Made by a program: the position numbers and the translations under genes. Positions 9,910 to 18,952 of a stretch of DNA of 64,000 nucleotides are shown here, one piece after another. The stretch lies in the NCBI GenBank assembly GCA_020832235.1, contig JAFIEZ010000006.1:186001-250000 (forward strand). The letters run 5' to 3'. The stretch is from Bacteroidota bacterium. Its GTDB lineage: Bacteria > Bacteroidota > Rhodothermia > Balneolales > HLUCCA01. Each line of letters begins with the position of its first letter. The stretch's first letter is position 1. The notes below the pieces were generated by a model. The model was not told the DNA's origin, did no database searches, and saw only the letters and a list, made by a program, of their open reading frames with translations.

Positions 9910-10233
9910 ATGCAATTCTGTTTTGTCTATATAACCACTGGTAGCTTGCAGGAGGCTCGCACAATTGGTGCAGTACTGGTTGAAGAGCGTTATGCAGCCT
10001 GTGCCAACATCCTGCCGCAGATGGAATCGGTTTATCGGTGGAAGGGTGAAATTCAGTACGATCAGGAGGTTGTTTTAATTGCCAAAACAGATCGTGCCCG
10101 TATTGAGGATCTTACGAAAAGGGTTAAAGAACTTCATAGCTACGACTGTCCCTGTGTGGTATCATTGCCTGTTGATGGAGGTAATCCGGAATTTTTTGAG
10201 TGGCTTTCGGAACAGTTGAAACCTGAGGACTAA
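9910..10233 (+). CDS. cutA: CutA-family divalent-cation tolerance protein
   Basis: A small ferredoxin-like fold protein, usually trimeric, linked in Escherichia coli to copper tolerance, though its biochemical role is unclear. Conserved features are the early ITTGS strand, EERYAACANILP, the VYRWKGEI core and VVSLPVDGGNPEFFEWL near the end. I chose the ATG at 9910 because GGAGG lies 7-11 bases upstream and the product (107 residues) matches the family; an earlier in-frame TTG at 9883 would add nine atypical residues. Its stop is directly followed by the ATG of the lipid kinase gene, so the two are likely co-transcribed. Confidence 0.92.
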   Translation: MQFCFVYITTGSLQEARTIGAVLVEERYAACANILPQMESVYRWKGEIQYDQEVVLIAKTDRARIEDLTKRVKELHSYDCPCVVSLPVDGGNPEFFEWLSEQLKPED

Positions 10234-11193
10234 ATGCGTGAACCACTCAATCTGCAGGTCCAAGCACCATTTGGCTGTATTCTGAATCCAGGCGCAAACC
10301 GAAGCCGGGCTTTACGCAATGCGGAAAAGGTAATGGCATTTCTGGAGGACCACTTTCCTGGTTCGCAGCTTTTTATAACCTCAGCGAAAAGTGATATCGG
10401 GAAGCTGGCATTTGAAGCTTCCCAGGCTTTCGGACGTATTTTGGTTTGCGGTGGAGATGGCACGATAAATGAGGTTGTTCAAGTTGCCATGGTTACTGGT
10501 GCTCAAGTTGGCATAATTCCTATGGGGTCGGGTAATGATTTCGTAAAAACGCCGGGTATTTCCCGGAATTTACGTACAGCATTGGAGCAGCTGCATACCT
10601 CTATCCCTTTTAAAATTGATGTGTTACGATATTCGGCGCATACCGAAAATGGAAAGGTGCAGGGTATTGTTGTGAATACACTTGGAATTGGGTTCGATGG
10701 TAAAACCAACGCCGAAGCGGCCCGAATGCGTTATGTAAAGGGTCACCTTATGTACGCCTTGGCTGCTATGAAATCGGCCTTTACGTCGGGTACTTCCCGC
10801 GCCCGAATCGGATCTTTACCAAATTCGGAAGTGGTTCAACACAAAGAGCTGTTTATGCTTGCCTTCGCCAACGGCCGTGTTGAAGGTGGTAATTTTCAAA
10901 TTTGTCCGCATGCTTCTTTAACGGACGGACTGGCTGATATGGTGAGCATTCCACCGGTATCTCTATTTACTATTTTTACGAGACTGCCGTTGTTTATGAT
11001 TGGCATGCAGTACCTTACAAAAATCATAGAATATGAAAAGGTTCGCAATGCCAGCATCGTATTTGAAACGCCTTTGCCCATGCATGTAGATGGTGAACAA
11101 ATAGGCCTTCAGGTTTCTGAACTACAAGTGGAGGTTATTCCTGCCGCGGTGACGCTACTTTTACCGCGCGAATGTGATACAACCAGGCTATAG
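10234..11193 (+). CDS. YegS/DagK-like lipid kinase
   Basis: A 319-residue diacylglycerol-kinase-fold protein, expected to phosphorylate a diacylglycerol or related lipid on the cytoplasmic face of the membrane. The nucleotide-binding motifs are CGGDGTINEV (about residues 69-78) and MGSGNDF (about 93-99). The C-terminal beta-sandwich carries the conserved MHVDGEQ. It starts immediately after the cutA stop codon. Its last 59 bases overlap the end of the convergent CPBP protease gene. Confidence 0.9.
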   Translation: MREPLNLQVQAPFGCILNPGANRSRALRNAEKVMAFLEDHFPGSQLFITSAKSDIGKLAFEASQAFGRILVCGGDGTINEVVQVAMVTGAQVGIIPMGSGNDFVKTPGISRNLRTALEQLHTSIPFKIDVLRYSAHTENGKVQGIVVNTLGIGFDGKTNAEAARMRYVKGHLMYALAAMKSAFTSGTSRARIGSLPNSEVVQHKELFMLAFANGRVEGGNFQICPHASLTDGLADMVSIPPVSLFTIFTRLPLFMIGMQYLTKIIEYEKVRNASIVFETPLPMHVDGEQIGLQVSELQVEVIPAAVTLLLPRECDTTRL

Positions 11194-12022
11194 TTCCTGC
11201 CAGAATAGCCACTATGCCGATAGTGCCCAGTAAACCTCCTTCAAAACCAAAAGCACCTCCGGTGATTAATTCATTTCCGTTATTCTTTGAAATGATAAGC
11301 GTAAATCGGTTTGGAATTCCGCTCACTGGCACGCCTACGATACCTCCCTGTACAAAATTCCACGCAAAGTGAATACCAATGGACAGCGCGAGACGACCGG
11401 TAGCCAGAAAAGGGATGCCGAGCATAAATCCTGCCAGCGTTACGTTGATGATGCCCAGGGTTGTAGCATTGGGGTTATTGGCGTGCGCCAATCCGAATAG
11501 CAGCGAAATACATGCAATAGAAATCAGCGCAGGAATCCAGTTGGAGCGTGTTCCGGAGGTATGAAGGCCCTCGTACAGGTTCAGATTCAAATATCCCCGA
11601 AACAAGATTTCTTCATAGTAGCCGACCAGAAGCATCGTGAGAAGGTATCCGCTGAAGCCGATCCAGAAAATGCCCTGTAGTGATGGACGGTTCCACCCCC
11701 ATCCTGTTATTTCATAGAATCCGCTTGTTACGGCTACGGCAAATAGCATTAAAATAGCTCCCCCGCCTAATGCAGTGCCCAAAGCCAGTTCCTTCCACCA
11801 GCGCGAATCAAGCTGCATTCCGAATTCCCGAAAGGATCTGTTGTCAACGAAGTTGCCAAACATCCACACCAGTAGTGTGGAGGCTATAGCCAGCACGATA
11901 AACCGACCTGTTCCAAAGGGTACAAAGCCGGAAACTACGGCAGCTGTTAAAAAGCCGAAGACGAGGAATAGCAAGATGCGCCATCCTGCCCGAATACGGT
12001 CTTCTTTTCGATTTTTAAACAT
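11135..12022 (-). CDS. CPBP-family intramembrane glutamic protease
   Basis: A polytopic membrane protein with the three CPBP/Rce1-type motifs: EEILFR in YYEEILFRGYL, FGLAH followed by N, and HFAWN near the C terminus. Family members cleave within membranes or process prenylated or bacteriocin-like substrates, but the substrate here is unknown. I chose the ATG at 12022 (MFKNRKEDR), giving 295 residues. The frame stays open upstream to 12166 through two copies of a repeat, which would add two 22-residue repeats of doubtful reality. The 3' end overlaps the lipid kinase gene by 59 bases. Confidence 0.88.
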   Translation of the reverse strand: MFKNRKEDRIRAGWRILLFLVFGFLTAAVVSGFVPFGTGRFIVLAIASTLLVWMFGNFVDNRSFREFGMQLDSRWWKELALGTALGGGAILMLFAVAVTSGFYEITGWGWNRPSLQGIFWIGFSGYLLTMLLVGYYEEILFRGYLNLNLYEGLHTSGTRSNWIPALISIACISLLFGLAHANNPNATTLGIINVTLAGFMLGIPFLATGRLALSIGIHFAWNFVQGGIVGVPVSGIPNRFTLIISKNNGNELITGGAFGFEGGLLGTIGIVAILAGTIAWLYHIRAVKVASPRQE

Positions 12023-12058
12023 GGAGTTGCAATCCGGAAAAAATATGAACGTTGATGC

Positions 12059-12160
12059 TCTGTAAACCTTAGTTAAAATGCTGTAATTTCCAGCTATCGG
12101 CTTTAGTCGTAGCAAGTGACTGAATCTGTAAACCTTAGTTAACATGCTGTAATTTCCAGC
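12059..12160. repeat. Direct repeat, two 36-bp copies 66 bp apart
   Basis: 12059-12094 and 12125-12160 are identical except for one A/C change. Both begin TCTGTAAACCTTAGTTAA and end with TTTCCAGC. They fill the divergent intergenic region between the CPBP protease and the SRAP-family gene. The 66-bp spacing is a multiple of three, so the minus frame reads through both copies. Confidence 0.85.
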
Positions 12161-12212
12161 AAGCACTGGTACGTTGCTAATTATATCAAGACTTTACCCA
12201 AAAAAGACGTTT

Positions 12213-12866
12213 ATGTTTTCCAGATATGCGCTGCATAGCGACCTGACACAAATAAAAGATTTATTTTCTGTTGTAACTGAGCAAAGCGAGTACACACAGG
12301 CAAGGTACAATGTTGTCCAAAATACTTCTATACCCATAATCATCGCTGGTAAAGCGCGTGATATAACGCTCGTTGACTCAGACTGGACCGGTGTGGCCGG
12401 GGCTCCACCATCTGCCCGGTTATCTGATCTGCAAAAAACACACACGCAAGCCTACAAATTATTAGCAAGAAGCCGATGCATTATTCCAATGAATGGATTT
12501 TATGAATGGAAGGTGCTCTCGGAGTCGCTTCAATTGCCCTTCTATTTTCGGTTACTGCAGCAAGAAATGTTTGGTGTAGCGGGGTTATATACTTCTTTTG
12601 AGGATGAAAGTGGTAACAGGAAGACTACTTGCACAGCGCTTCAGGTTATTTCCAACGAACTAATGGAGCCTCTTACGGAAAGTATGCCTGCCATACTTGA
12701 TATGGAGGATGTGTATGACTGGCTCAATCCTATGCAGGCAGATCTTACGGCGGCAGAGAAGTTAATCAAGCCATGCAAAACCAATAAAATGGCCAGTTAT
12801 CGTGTTGGAAATGAAATCAATTCAACTGAGGCTGATGGTGTGGCGCTCATTCAGCCTGTTGTTTAA
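12213..12866 (+). CDS. SRAP (YedK/HMCES)-fold protein lacking catalytic residues
   Basis: Active YedK/HMCES proteins shield abasic sites in single-stranded DNA by a thiazolidine crosslink through Cys2. The fold signature is clear here: RYNVV, RCIIPMNGFYEWK (E98 matches the conserved active-site Glu), the MPAIL motif, and the terminal YRVGN with VALIQPV. However, the start reads M-F-S-R-Y instead of M-C-G-R-[FY], so Cys2 is absent. The NAR Asn is Ser67, and the His of the HDRMP motif is Thr155. 217 residues is normal. I chose the ATG at 12213 because it places the family N terminus exactly. It is probably a DNA-binding or inactive paralogue. Confidence 0.85.
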   Translation: MFSRYALHSDLTQIKDLFSVVTEQSEYTQARYNVVQNTSIPIIIAGKARDITLVDSDWTGVAGAPPSARLSDLQKTHTQAYKLLARSRCIIPMNGFYEWKVLSESLQLPFYFRLLQQEMFGVAGLYTSFEDESGNRKTTCTALQVISNELMEPLTESMPAILDMEDVYDWLNPMQADLTAAEKLIKPCKTNKMASYRVGNEINSTEADGVALIQPVV

Positions 12867-12901
12867 GCAGATGTTGAACTACTACAGGAGCACACACCGA
12901 T

Positions 12902-13771
12902 TTAAAATGTGTATTCCAACCCTTCCCTGGTTAGCTGTATGGAATCGAAATGTCGGGTATACTGTTGTAACTCCTTCGCACGGGCATCCAGAATGTCATC
13001 GGTTGAGGTAGGGTCGTGATGTGTTAAAAAAAGGTGTTTAACACCTGCCTCTATCGCCATCTGCGTAGCATCTTCCCATGCAGAATGTCCCCAATTTCTG
13101 CGCTGTTCATACGTTTCGAGCGTATAATTTCCATCGTGAATAAGGATGTCGGCTCCACTGCAAAATCGGATGAGCTCTTTGCGAAAGGAATGATCGGCTG
13201 AGAGGTGTACCGGAACGAGCTCGTTATCGGGTGCATAAACTACGGTAAACCCTTCTGATTCAATTTTATAGATAGCGGTAGTTACCGGGTGATTAGCAAG
13301 CATAAAGCTAGCAGAAAACCCATCATATTGTTGTTTTTCCGGAGGTTGCGTAATGTAATCAATTTTTGCACTAAGCATATCGGCCGTAACGGGAAAGTGA
13401 GTGGGCGTTAACTGCCCGGTGAGTACTTGCTTGCAGTCTCCGCTGTCTTGAAGCGGCATATGTATACTCACCTGATTGGCTTCGTCGTAAATAGGCTTAA
13501 AAAATGGGAAACCTTGGATATGGTCCCAATGTGCATGTGTTATAAATATATGGCCCTTATGTTGAAGGTTATCCTCTTCAAGGCTGACGCCCAGAGGCCG
13601 TATGCCCGACCCGCTGTCTAAGATGAGGTACCCTTTCTGATTTCGAAAACACAACTGTACACAGGAGGTATTTCCACCGTATTTCATATTCTCTGTTTCG
13701 GGACAAGGAATTGATCCTCTGACCCCCCAGAAGCGGAGCTTTAATGCATGTTGTGCGTCGGTTTTTACCAT
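12902..13771 (-). CDS. MBL-fold metallo-hydrolase (PhnP/RNase Z-like)
   Basis: A 289-residue protein with the metallo-beta-lactamase motif H79-x-H81-x-D83-H84 (THAHWDH), an early FWGVRGSIPCP strand typical of the PhnP/phosphodiesterase branch, ANHP around the third metal site, VVYAPDNE, and a final FLTHHDP. These enzymes cleave phosphodiester bonds with two metal ions; the substrate here cannot be told from sequence. It has no clear operon partner: the convergent SRAP gene ends 35 bases away and the DUF349 gene is 177 bases off on the same strand. Confidence 0.88.
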   Translation of the reverse strand: MVKTDAQHALKLRFWGVRGSIPCPETENMKYGGNTSCVQLCFRNQKGYLILDSGSGIRPLGVSLEEDNLQHKGHIFITHAHWDHIQGFPFFKPIYDEANQVSIHMPLQDSGDCKQVLTGQLTPTHFPVTADMLSAKIDYITQPPEKQQYDGFSASFMLANHPVTTAIYKIESEGFTVVYAPDNELVPVHLSADHSFRKELIRFCSGADILIHDGNYTLETYEQRRNWGHSAWEDATQMAIEAGVKHLFLTHHDPTSTDDILDARAKELQQYTRHFDSIQLTREGLEYTF

Positions 13772-13948
13772 GAAAGCTGGTGCATGTTCCAGTGATTACA
13801 TCTCGAAACGGATCCTATAACCATAATAAGATACTATTATCGACAGATAGTACTAATCGATTAAAAACTCTCTTGTGAATAAAATGTTCCGACCGAAAAA
13901 AAAGCGAAAACAAAGAGTATTAAACTGTTCAGACTGCTGATGCGTAGT

Positions 13949-15667
13949 CTAATCAGCTTTATCCATATCTTCCATGGTACGCTTAATCTTCTCTATTTCG
14001 GCATTTTTTGCATCCAAATCTTCCTGGGCCTTATCAATTTTCGCCTGAAGTTCGTCCCTCAGAGCCATCCCGCTTTTATTGGGTTTAATATAGGTTTTGG
14101 TATCTGAATACTGGAGTATGGTTTCATTAATTTTGTCAGCTTCCTTACGTAAGCGAAAAATCTCATTTTGCATTTGTCGGTTTTCAGAAACTGGTGCGCT
14201 GGAGCGTGTACCTCCTCCACCTGCTGCTGCGCCTCCTTTATTACTGCTGCGAAGTGCATTGAAAAAGGTATCGCATGCTGCACGGTACTCGTCCCAGGCC
14301 TTGTTCTTAAATTTGATTGGAACAAAGCCAATCTCTCCGAACTCCTGTTGAAGTGCCTTAACTTCGGCAAGGGCTTCCTCTTTATTTTCTGCTTCGGCAA
14401 GTGACGTTATTTTTTCGGTGATTTCACGCTTACGCTGCAGGTTTTCCTTTTGTTCGAAACGTAGCTGCTTATAATGGTTACGCCGTGATTTCTGCAGCGT
14501 ATCAATGGCTTTCTTGAAACGCTTCCAAATAGTTTTGGTTTTGCGTTTTGGTACAGGACCGAGGTTATTCCATTCGTTATAGAGCTTTTCAATCAAGTCT
14601 TTCTGATTGATGCTACTCTCGTCTTCGGCTAGTGCTTCGGCGCGTTCGCACAAAGCGACTTTGGCGTCATAGTTTTCCTGCTCGGCTGCACGGATAACAT
14701 CGATATTTTCGTCGCGAATAACGTCAAACTTCTCGAATACTTCTTTAAACTTACTCCACAGCTCGTCTGACTGCTCTTTTGGTACAGGACCGCTGTCGCG
14801 CCAGCGTCTGTGCAATATATTCATCTCTTTGGATGCTACTGCGAGATCGGTTTCTTCCAGCAGCGATTCGGCCTTGGCAATAATGCCTTCTTTTGCCTTG
14901 ATGTTCTTTTCTAATTCTGCCTTAAAAGCCGAATTAAACTCCATTTTCTTGGCGGTAAACGCGTCGCGTGCGCTTTTGTACTGGTCCCAAATTTCATCGG
15001 ACTTTTCTTTGGCTACTCTGCCTACTTTTTTCCATTGAGTGGCCAGGTCTTCAACCTGCTTGTCGAGATTGTCCCAATCTTTTGTTGTCTCAGAAATCCC
15101 CTCAACTACGGCTTTAATCTTATCCAGAATCGCCAGTTTTCCGAGCAGGTTTTCCTCCTCCTTTTCGCGGAGTTTAACCAAATGCTCAACCTTGTGCTTT
15201 TCGAATTCTTCTAAAAGCGTATTAAATGCTGCATTTTGGGCTTCCGCCTCGGGGGGAAGGGGTCGAATATCTTCAAACTTTCGCTGGATAGAAGCTACCT
15301 CATTGAACTGTCCCCATTTTTTCTGCTCCACAAGTTCGGTAAGTCGTTTCAGCAAGCCCTCTCTTTTTTCCAGATTTGCTGCCTTCCGCTCATTCTGCTT
15401 TTCGTAATACGCTTTTCTCGCCTCGCTGAACTCCTTCTGGGCTTCAAGAACTTTGGCAAAGAGTTCTTTCTTTTCTTCATCATCAATAGCAGGACCTTCG
15501 CCCCATTTGATGCGAAGATTTTCAAACTCCAGTGCGCCCAACTGCCAATCGGTCATGGCTTTGATGGTTTCAGCCTTGGCTACGAGGTCTGTGTAATATG
15601 TATGATCGGGTTGTTCTTGTGCAGAAGGCTGTTGTTGTTCGCCTTCTAGCGGCTCTTTTTCTTCCAA
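13949..15667 (-). CDS. DUF349 coiled-coil protein
   Basis: A 572-residue highly charged helical protein with several DUF349 repeats, seen as W-NNLGPVPK, WRDSGPVPKEQSDELW and WKKVGRVAKEKSDEIW-type segments spaced about 75 residues apart between roughly residues 130 and 460. It ends in a separate coiled coil (about 505-570) preceded by a Gly-rich linker. DUF349 proteins are widespread in Bacteroidota and of unknown function. The cytoplasmic location is inferred from the lack of a signal peptide. Single gene with a gap of about 140 bases on its upstream side. Confidence 0.85.
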   Translation of the reverse strand: MEEKEPLEGEQQQPSAQEQPDHTYYTDLVAKAETIKAMTDWQLGALEFENLRIKWGEGPAIDDEEKKELFAKVLEAQKEFSEARKAYYEKQNERKAANLEKREGLLKRLTELVEQKKWGQFNEVASIQRKFEDIRPLPPEAEAQNAAFNTLLEEFEKHKVEHLVKLREKEEENLLGKLAILDKIKAVVEGISETTKDWDNLDKQVEDLATQWKKVGRVAKEKSDEIWDQYKSARDAFTAKKMEFNSAFKAELEKNIKAKEGIIAKAESLLEETDLAVASKEMNILHRRWRDSGPVPKEQSDELWSKFKEVFEKFDVIRDENIDVIRAAEQENYDAKVALCERAEALAEDESSINQKDLIEKLYNEWNNLGPVPKRKTKTIWKRFKKAIDTLQKSRRNHYKQLRFEQKENLQRKREITEKITSLAEAENKEEALAEVKALQQEFGEIGFVPIKFKNKAWDEYRAACDTFFNALRSSNKGGAAAGGGGTRSSAPVSENRQMQNEIFRLRKEADKINETILQYSDTKTYIKPNKSGMALRDELQAKIDKAQEDLDAKNAEIEKIKRTMEDMDKAD

Positions 15668-15808
15668 GAGATACTCCTTCGACGGTTTTTAATCGTTCCG
15701 AGACAGTAAATAATTGTATTTAGAGATACTAAGTTACCCTATACCATCATTTCATGCAAAATTAGCCTGAACTTTTCCGAAAAAATTCGCGCAAAAGTAA
15801 AGCAGAAA

Positions 15809-16603
15809 TCAGTTTACAGAGCTTTTCATTTGCGCGGCAAGAATATTCAGGCTTAGTTTTCTGGGGGTAAATCGTTGCAGGAAAGACAGTAATCTGAGCG
15901 AAACGCTTGTTGTTGCGAAGGGGGTGTTCTTTTTTAAGGCAATGATGCCAATTTCAACAACATCCTCAACCGATTGTATGGATCGCGAAATGGCGGCATT
16001 TTCCGGTTTGTACCCGGAAACTTCGAAAAACTCGGTTTGCACCGGTCCGGGACAGAGCGCTGTAACGTGAACGCTGCTATGTTGATATTCCTTCCACAGG
16101 GCCTGACTCAAACTGGTAACATAGGCCTTCGTTGCGGCATATACAGCGAAATATGGCATAGGTTGTACGGCCGCCATAGATGCCACATTTAGCACGCCCC
16201 CAAAATTGCGGGAACGCATCTCTGGCATAAAGGCATGGCATAACTCCGTTAACGCCGTCATATTTACATCATTCATGGATCGGTATGTCTGGTTGTCTGC
16301 ACTTGCAAATTCGCCGATATAGCCAAACCCGGCGTTGTTGATCAGGATGTCGACCTGTAAGGATTTCGATTCTATTTGTGCGATCAGATGTTGCACCCCA
16401 TCCGCCCTGGAAAGGTCGGCAGTGATATAATCTACTTTACAGTTGTAGGTTCCCTTGAGTTTTTCAGCCAGTTTACGGAGGCGGTCTTCCCTCCGGGCCG
16501 TTAAAATAATTTGAGCACCGTCACGTGCAAAAGCGTGAGCAAAACCTACGCCGATGCCTGAGGATGCGCCGGTTATGAGTACTGATTTACCTGAAAATTC
16601 CAT
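15809..16603 (-). CDS. Short-chain dehydrogenase/reductase
   Basis: A classical SDR of 264 residues. The NAD(P)-binding motif TGASSGIG is at 11-18, the structural NNAGFG follows, and the catalytic Ser (NVASMAA) and YAATK motif lie near residues 140-157. The TARRE after the second strand suggests NADP preference. The closest general type is the YqjQ/DltE-like subgroup of SDRs; the substrate is unknown. It is downstream of the MscS gene but separated by a strong terminator. Confidence 0.92.
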   Translation of the reverse strand: MEFSGKSVLITGASSGIGVGFAHAFARDGAQIILTARREDRLRKLAEKLKGTYNCKVDYITADLSRADGVQHLIAQIESKSLQVDILINNAGFGYIGEFASADNQTYRSMNDVNMTALTELCHAFMPEMRSRNFGGVLNVASMAAVQPMPYFAVYAATKAYVTSLSQALWKEYQHSSVHVTALCPGPVQTEFFEVSGYKPENAAISRSIQSVEDVVEIGIIALKKNTPFATTSVSLRLLSFLQRFTPRKLSLNILAAQMKSSVN

Positions 16604-16624
16604 AAAAAGATGTTGTTAGAAGCA

Positions 16625-16665
16625 TAAAAAAGGTCGTTACTGTGGAATCAACAGATAACGACCTT
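16625..16665 (-). terminator. Strong terminator after the MscS gene
   Basis: TAACGACCTT (16656-16665) pairs with AAGGTCGTTA (16630-16639), extended inward by ACAG/CTGT with one bulge. On the minus strand it runs into six T. Confidence 0.85.
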
Positions 16666-16694
16666 ATTAACGTTCTCAATAATTGATGGTGTAA

Positions 16695-17519
16695 TTATTT
16701 TTGCTGATACAGATGTATATCTCGCTGCGGGAACGGGATAGATACACCGTTGGCATCAAATGCTTCTTTAACCTTTTTGGTTACATCCCACTTCACGGCC
16801 CAGAAATCCGCAGATTTCGTCCATGGCCGTGCTGTGATATCTACCGAGCTATCGCCCAGGTTACTGATTACCACCAGCGCCGCGGGTTCTTTTAAAATTC
16901 GCTCATCTTCATCGAGTACTTTTTTAACCAAAGCCAGAGCCTTGTCCATATCGTCACCGTACCCGATGCCAAAAACAAGATCATGCCGACGTGTAGGGTT
17001 GATGGAGAAGTTGGTGACTTCGCTGCCCCATATTTTCCCGTTCGGGATGTTCATGTGAATTCCATCAAAGGTTTTCATGATGGTGGTAAATATGCCGATT
17101 TCCATAATCATGCCGGAATGTCCGGCCACGGTTACCGCGTCATCAACTTTAAACGGTCTGAAGATAAGCAACATAACTCCTGCTGCTACATTGCTTAAGG
17201 TTCCCTGTAATGCGAGGCCAATAGCCAGTGTTGCGGCACCCAAAACGGCAATGATACTGGCTGTTTGTACACCGAATTTACCAAGTACCGCGAGGATTGT
17301 AACGATGATAATCAGGGTTTTTACTACCTGACTTGCAAAATGGGATATGGTTTTATCGATTTTGCCCGACTTCTGCGTTACGTTGTAGGTTTTCTTGCCC
17401 AGCCATTTAGCGGCTATCCAACCTACAATTAAAATGGCGAGTGCACCCAGCAGATTGAGTCCCCCATCAACCACAACCGGTGCAAGTTCGGTTACGAGTT
17501 GTTCTGTGTCTTCTAGCAT
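16695..17519 (-). CDS. Small-conductance mechanosensitive channel, MscS family
   Basis: A 274-residue channel that opens under membrane tension to release solutes on osmotic downshock. It has three membrane helices. The pore helix is GLALQGTLSNVAAGVMLL preceded by an Ala/Gly-rich stretch, and the beta domain starts with RPFKVDD. Length and layout match the minimal E. coli MscS. It has its own terminator. An osmotic valve fits a saline habitat. Confidence 0.95.
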   Translation of the reverse strand: MLEDTEQLVTELAPVVVDGGLNLLGALAILIVGWIAAKWLGKKTYNVTQKSGKIDKTISHFASQVVKTLIIIVTILAVLGKFGVQTASIIAVLGAATLAIGLALQGTLSNVAAGVMLLIFRPFKVDDAVTVAGHSGMIMEIGIFTTIMKTFDGIHMNIPNGKIWGSEVTNFSINPTRRHDLVFGIGYGDDMDKALALVKKVLDEDERILKEPAALVVISNLGDSSVDITARPWTKSADFWAVKWDVTKKVKEAFDANGVSIPFPQRDIHLYQQK

Positions 17520-17583
17520 AGTTTTCTATTTAGTTCGTAATAACCGTACAAAACTATGGCACAACCTTAACGATGTCAAAGAT

Positions 17584-18354
17584 TTACTTCTTTGCCTTGT
17601 AGAACTGAATGACACGGCGTAAGTCAGACGGCAGGTCGGCCTCAAATTCCATAGTTTTTCCATTTTTTGGGTGTATCAGTTCCAGCTTCCAGGAGTGCAA
17701 TGCCTGACGATCGATCATTTCCTCCTCAATTTCTGCCGGAGCGTAGTGCCGATCGCCTACCAATGGATGACCGTACTCCGCAAATTGTACCCGAATCTGA
17801 TTTTTGAGTCCCGTATCCAGATTTATTTGTACGAGAGAGGTTTCAGCGTGTCGCTCCAGTACTTTGAAGGTAAGTCGTGCCATGGCCCCCTCCGGATCAT
17901 CCGGCGGTACCACGATGTTCCGAAATCCGGTGCTGATTTTCTTCATGTAGTGAATAAGCTCGCCGTCGTCTTCTGGAATAACGCCGCGAACCAGCGAGAG
18001 GTAGGTTCGTTTTGGAGTATGACTCAGAAACTGTTTCACCAGGTTCTTGTGCGCGAGGCTGTTTTTGGCAAAAACCACAAGCCCTGAAGTAAAGCGATCA
18101 ATACGGTGTACGGTTATGGCTTTTTCATTATGGACGCTGAGCTCTTCGTTTAGGGCCTCCAGCAGATTGGCCGACTGCATTTTGGGGATGGGTACACTCA
18201 ACAATCCGGAAGGTTTACTTGCCACCAGCATGTCGCTGTCTTCAAATACGATACTGATTTGGCGGTCGCGTTTGCTACGCATGGGAGGTTTTCGTCCCCC
18301 GCGTTTCATATACCGTTTGGGTTTGCTGTTCGAATTATTGCGCTTGTTATTCAT
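17584..18354 (-). CDS. RluA-family RNA pseudouridine synthase
   Basis: Converts a uridine in rRNA or tRNA to pseudouridine. The catalytic motif is VHRIDRFTSG, with the Asp at about residue 86 from the ATG at 18354. The KNQIRVQ-type motif (LKNQIRVQFAEYGHPLVGD) follows. The N terminus is a short basic, Asn/Lys-rich extension rather than an S4 domain. A TTG at 18372 overlapping the stop of the TPR gene is an alternative start. It is the second gene of a two-gene unit with the TPR gene. Which site it modifies cannot be assigned. Confidence 0.92.
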   Translation of the reverse strand: MNNKRNNSNSKPKRYMKRGGRKPPMRSKRDRQISIVFEDSDMLVASKPSGLLSVPIPKMQSANLLEALNEELSVHNEKAITVHRIDRFTSGLVVFAKNSLAHKNLVKQFLSHTPKRTYLSLVRGVIPEDDGELIHYMKKISTGFRNIVVPPDDPEGAMARLTFKVLERHAETSLVQINLDTGLKNQIRVQFAEYGHPLVGDRHYAPAEIEEEMIDRQALHSWKLELIHPKNGKTMEFEADLPSDLRRVIQFYKAKK

Positions 18355-18368
18355 TATGCTATTGATTT

Positions 18369-18902
18369 TCAACGTTGAAGCTGGTCGAGCTCATTTAGAA
18401 ACCGCTGACTGTCTGCATCATTTGGGAACTTGGAGATGCAGTTGAACAGTACGGTCTTCGCTTCCGGAATCCGATTCAATTTAACCAGTATAGTAGCGAA
18501 ATTTTGCAATACATCCGGGGTTTCTCCGCCAATTTTAATACTGCGTTCTATTACGATACGCGCATCTTCATACTGTTCGAGGGCGTCTAGCGATATAAAA
18601 AGCTCATTCAGGATGCCCACATGTTCGGGCCATACTTTAAGGGCTTTTCGGTACATCTCTACGGCTTTTTCGTGATAGTCTAACATCTGACAAACCGAGC
18701 CGAGCATGAATCGCACGTACGCCTGGTCTTCGCCCGAGGTTTCTTTTTCGTAACGCAGGAGGTCGTCGCCTAAATGGCGTAGTGCGGTTGTGGCTTTCCG
18801 AATTTTATGGGGTTCGGTCTGCGGGTCGGCCGACTCCAGGTTTTCGCTAAGGTCAACTATTTTTTCGGAAAGAGATAGCAGGGTTTCTTTGATTTCGGCC
18901 AT
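18369..18902 (-). CDS. TPR-repeat protein
   Basis: A 177-residue cytoplasmic helical protein with about three tetratricopeptide repeats in residues 65-170 (for example VEMYRKALKVWPEHVGILNE and a following ARIVIERSIKIGGETPDVLQ). It probably acts as a scaffold for protein contacts. No enzymatic motif is seen. It overlaps the start of the RluA-type gene, which suggests translational coupling, but no functional link is known. Confidence 0.8.
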   Translation of the reverse strand: MAEIKETLLSLSEKIVDLSENLESADPQTEPHKIRKATTALRHLGDDLLRYEKETSGEDQAYVRFMLGSVCQMLDYHEKAVEMYRKALKVWPEHVGILNELFISLDALEQYEDARIVIERSIKIGGETPDVLQNFATILVKLNRIPEAKTVLFNCISKFPNDADSQRFLNELDQLQR

Positions 18903-18952
18903 GGCCAGGTATAGTCGTGTCTTTTTTGCCGGACGGTTTCGTCGGCAGGGTG

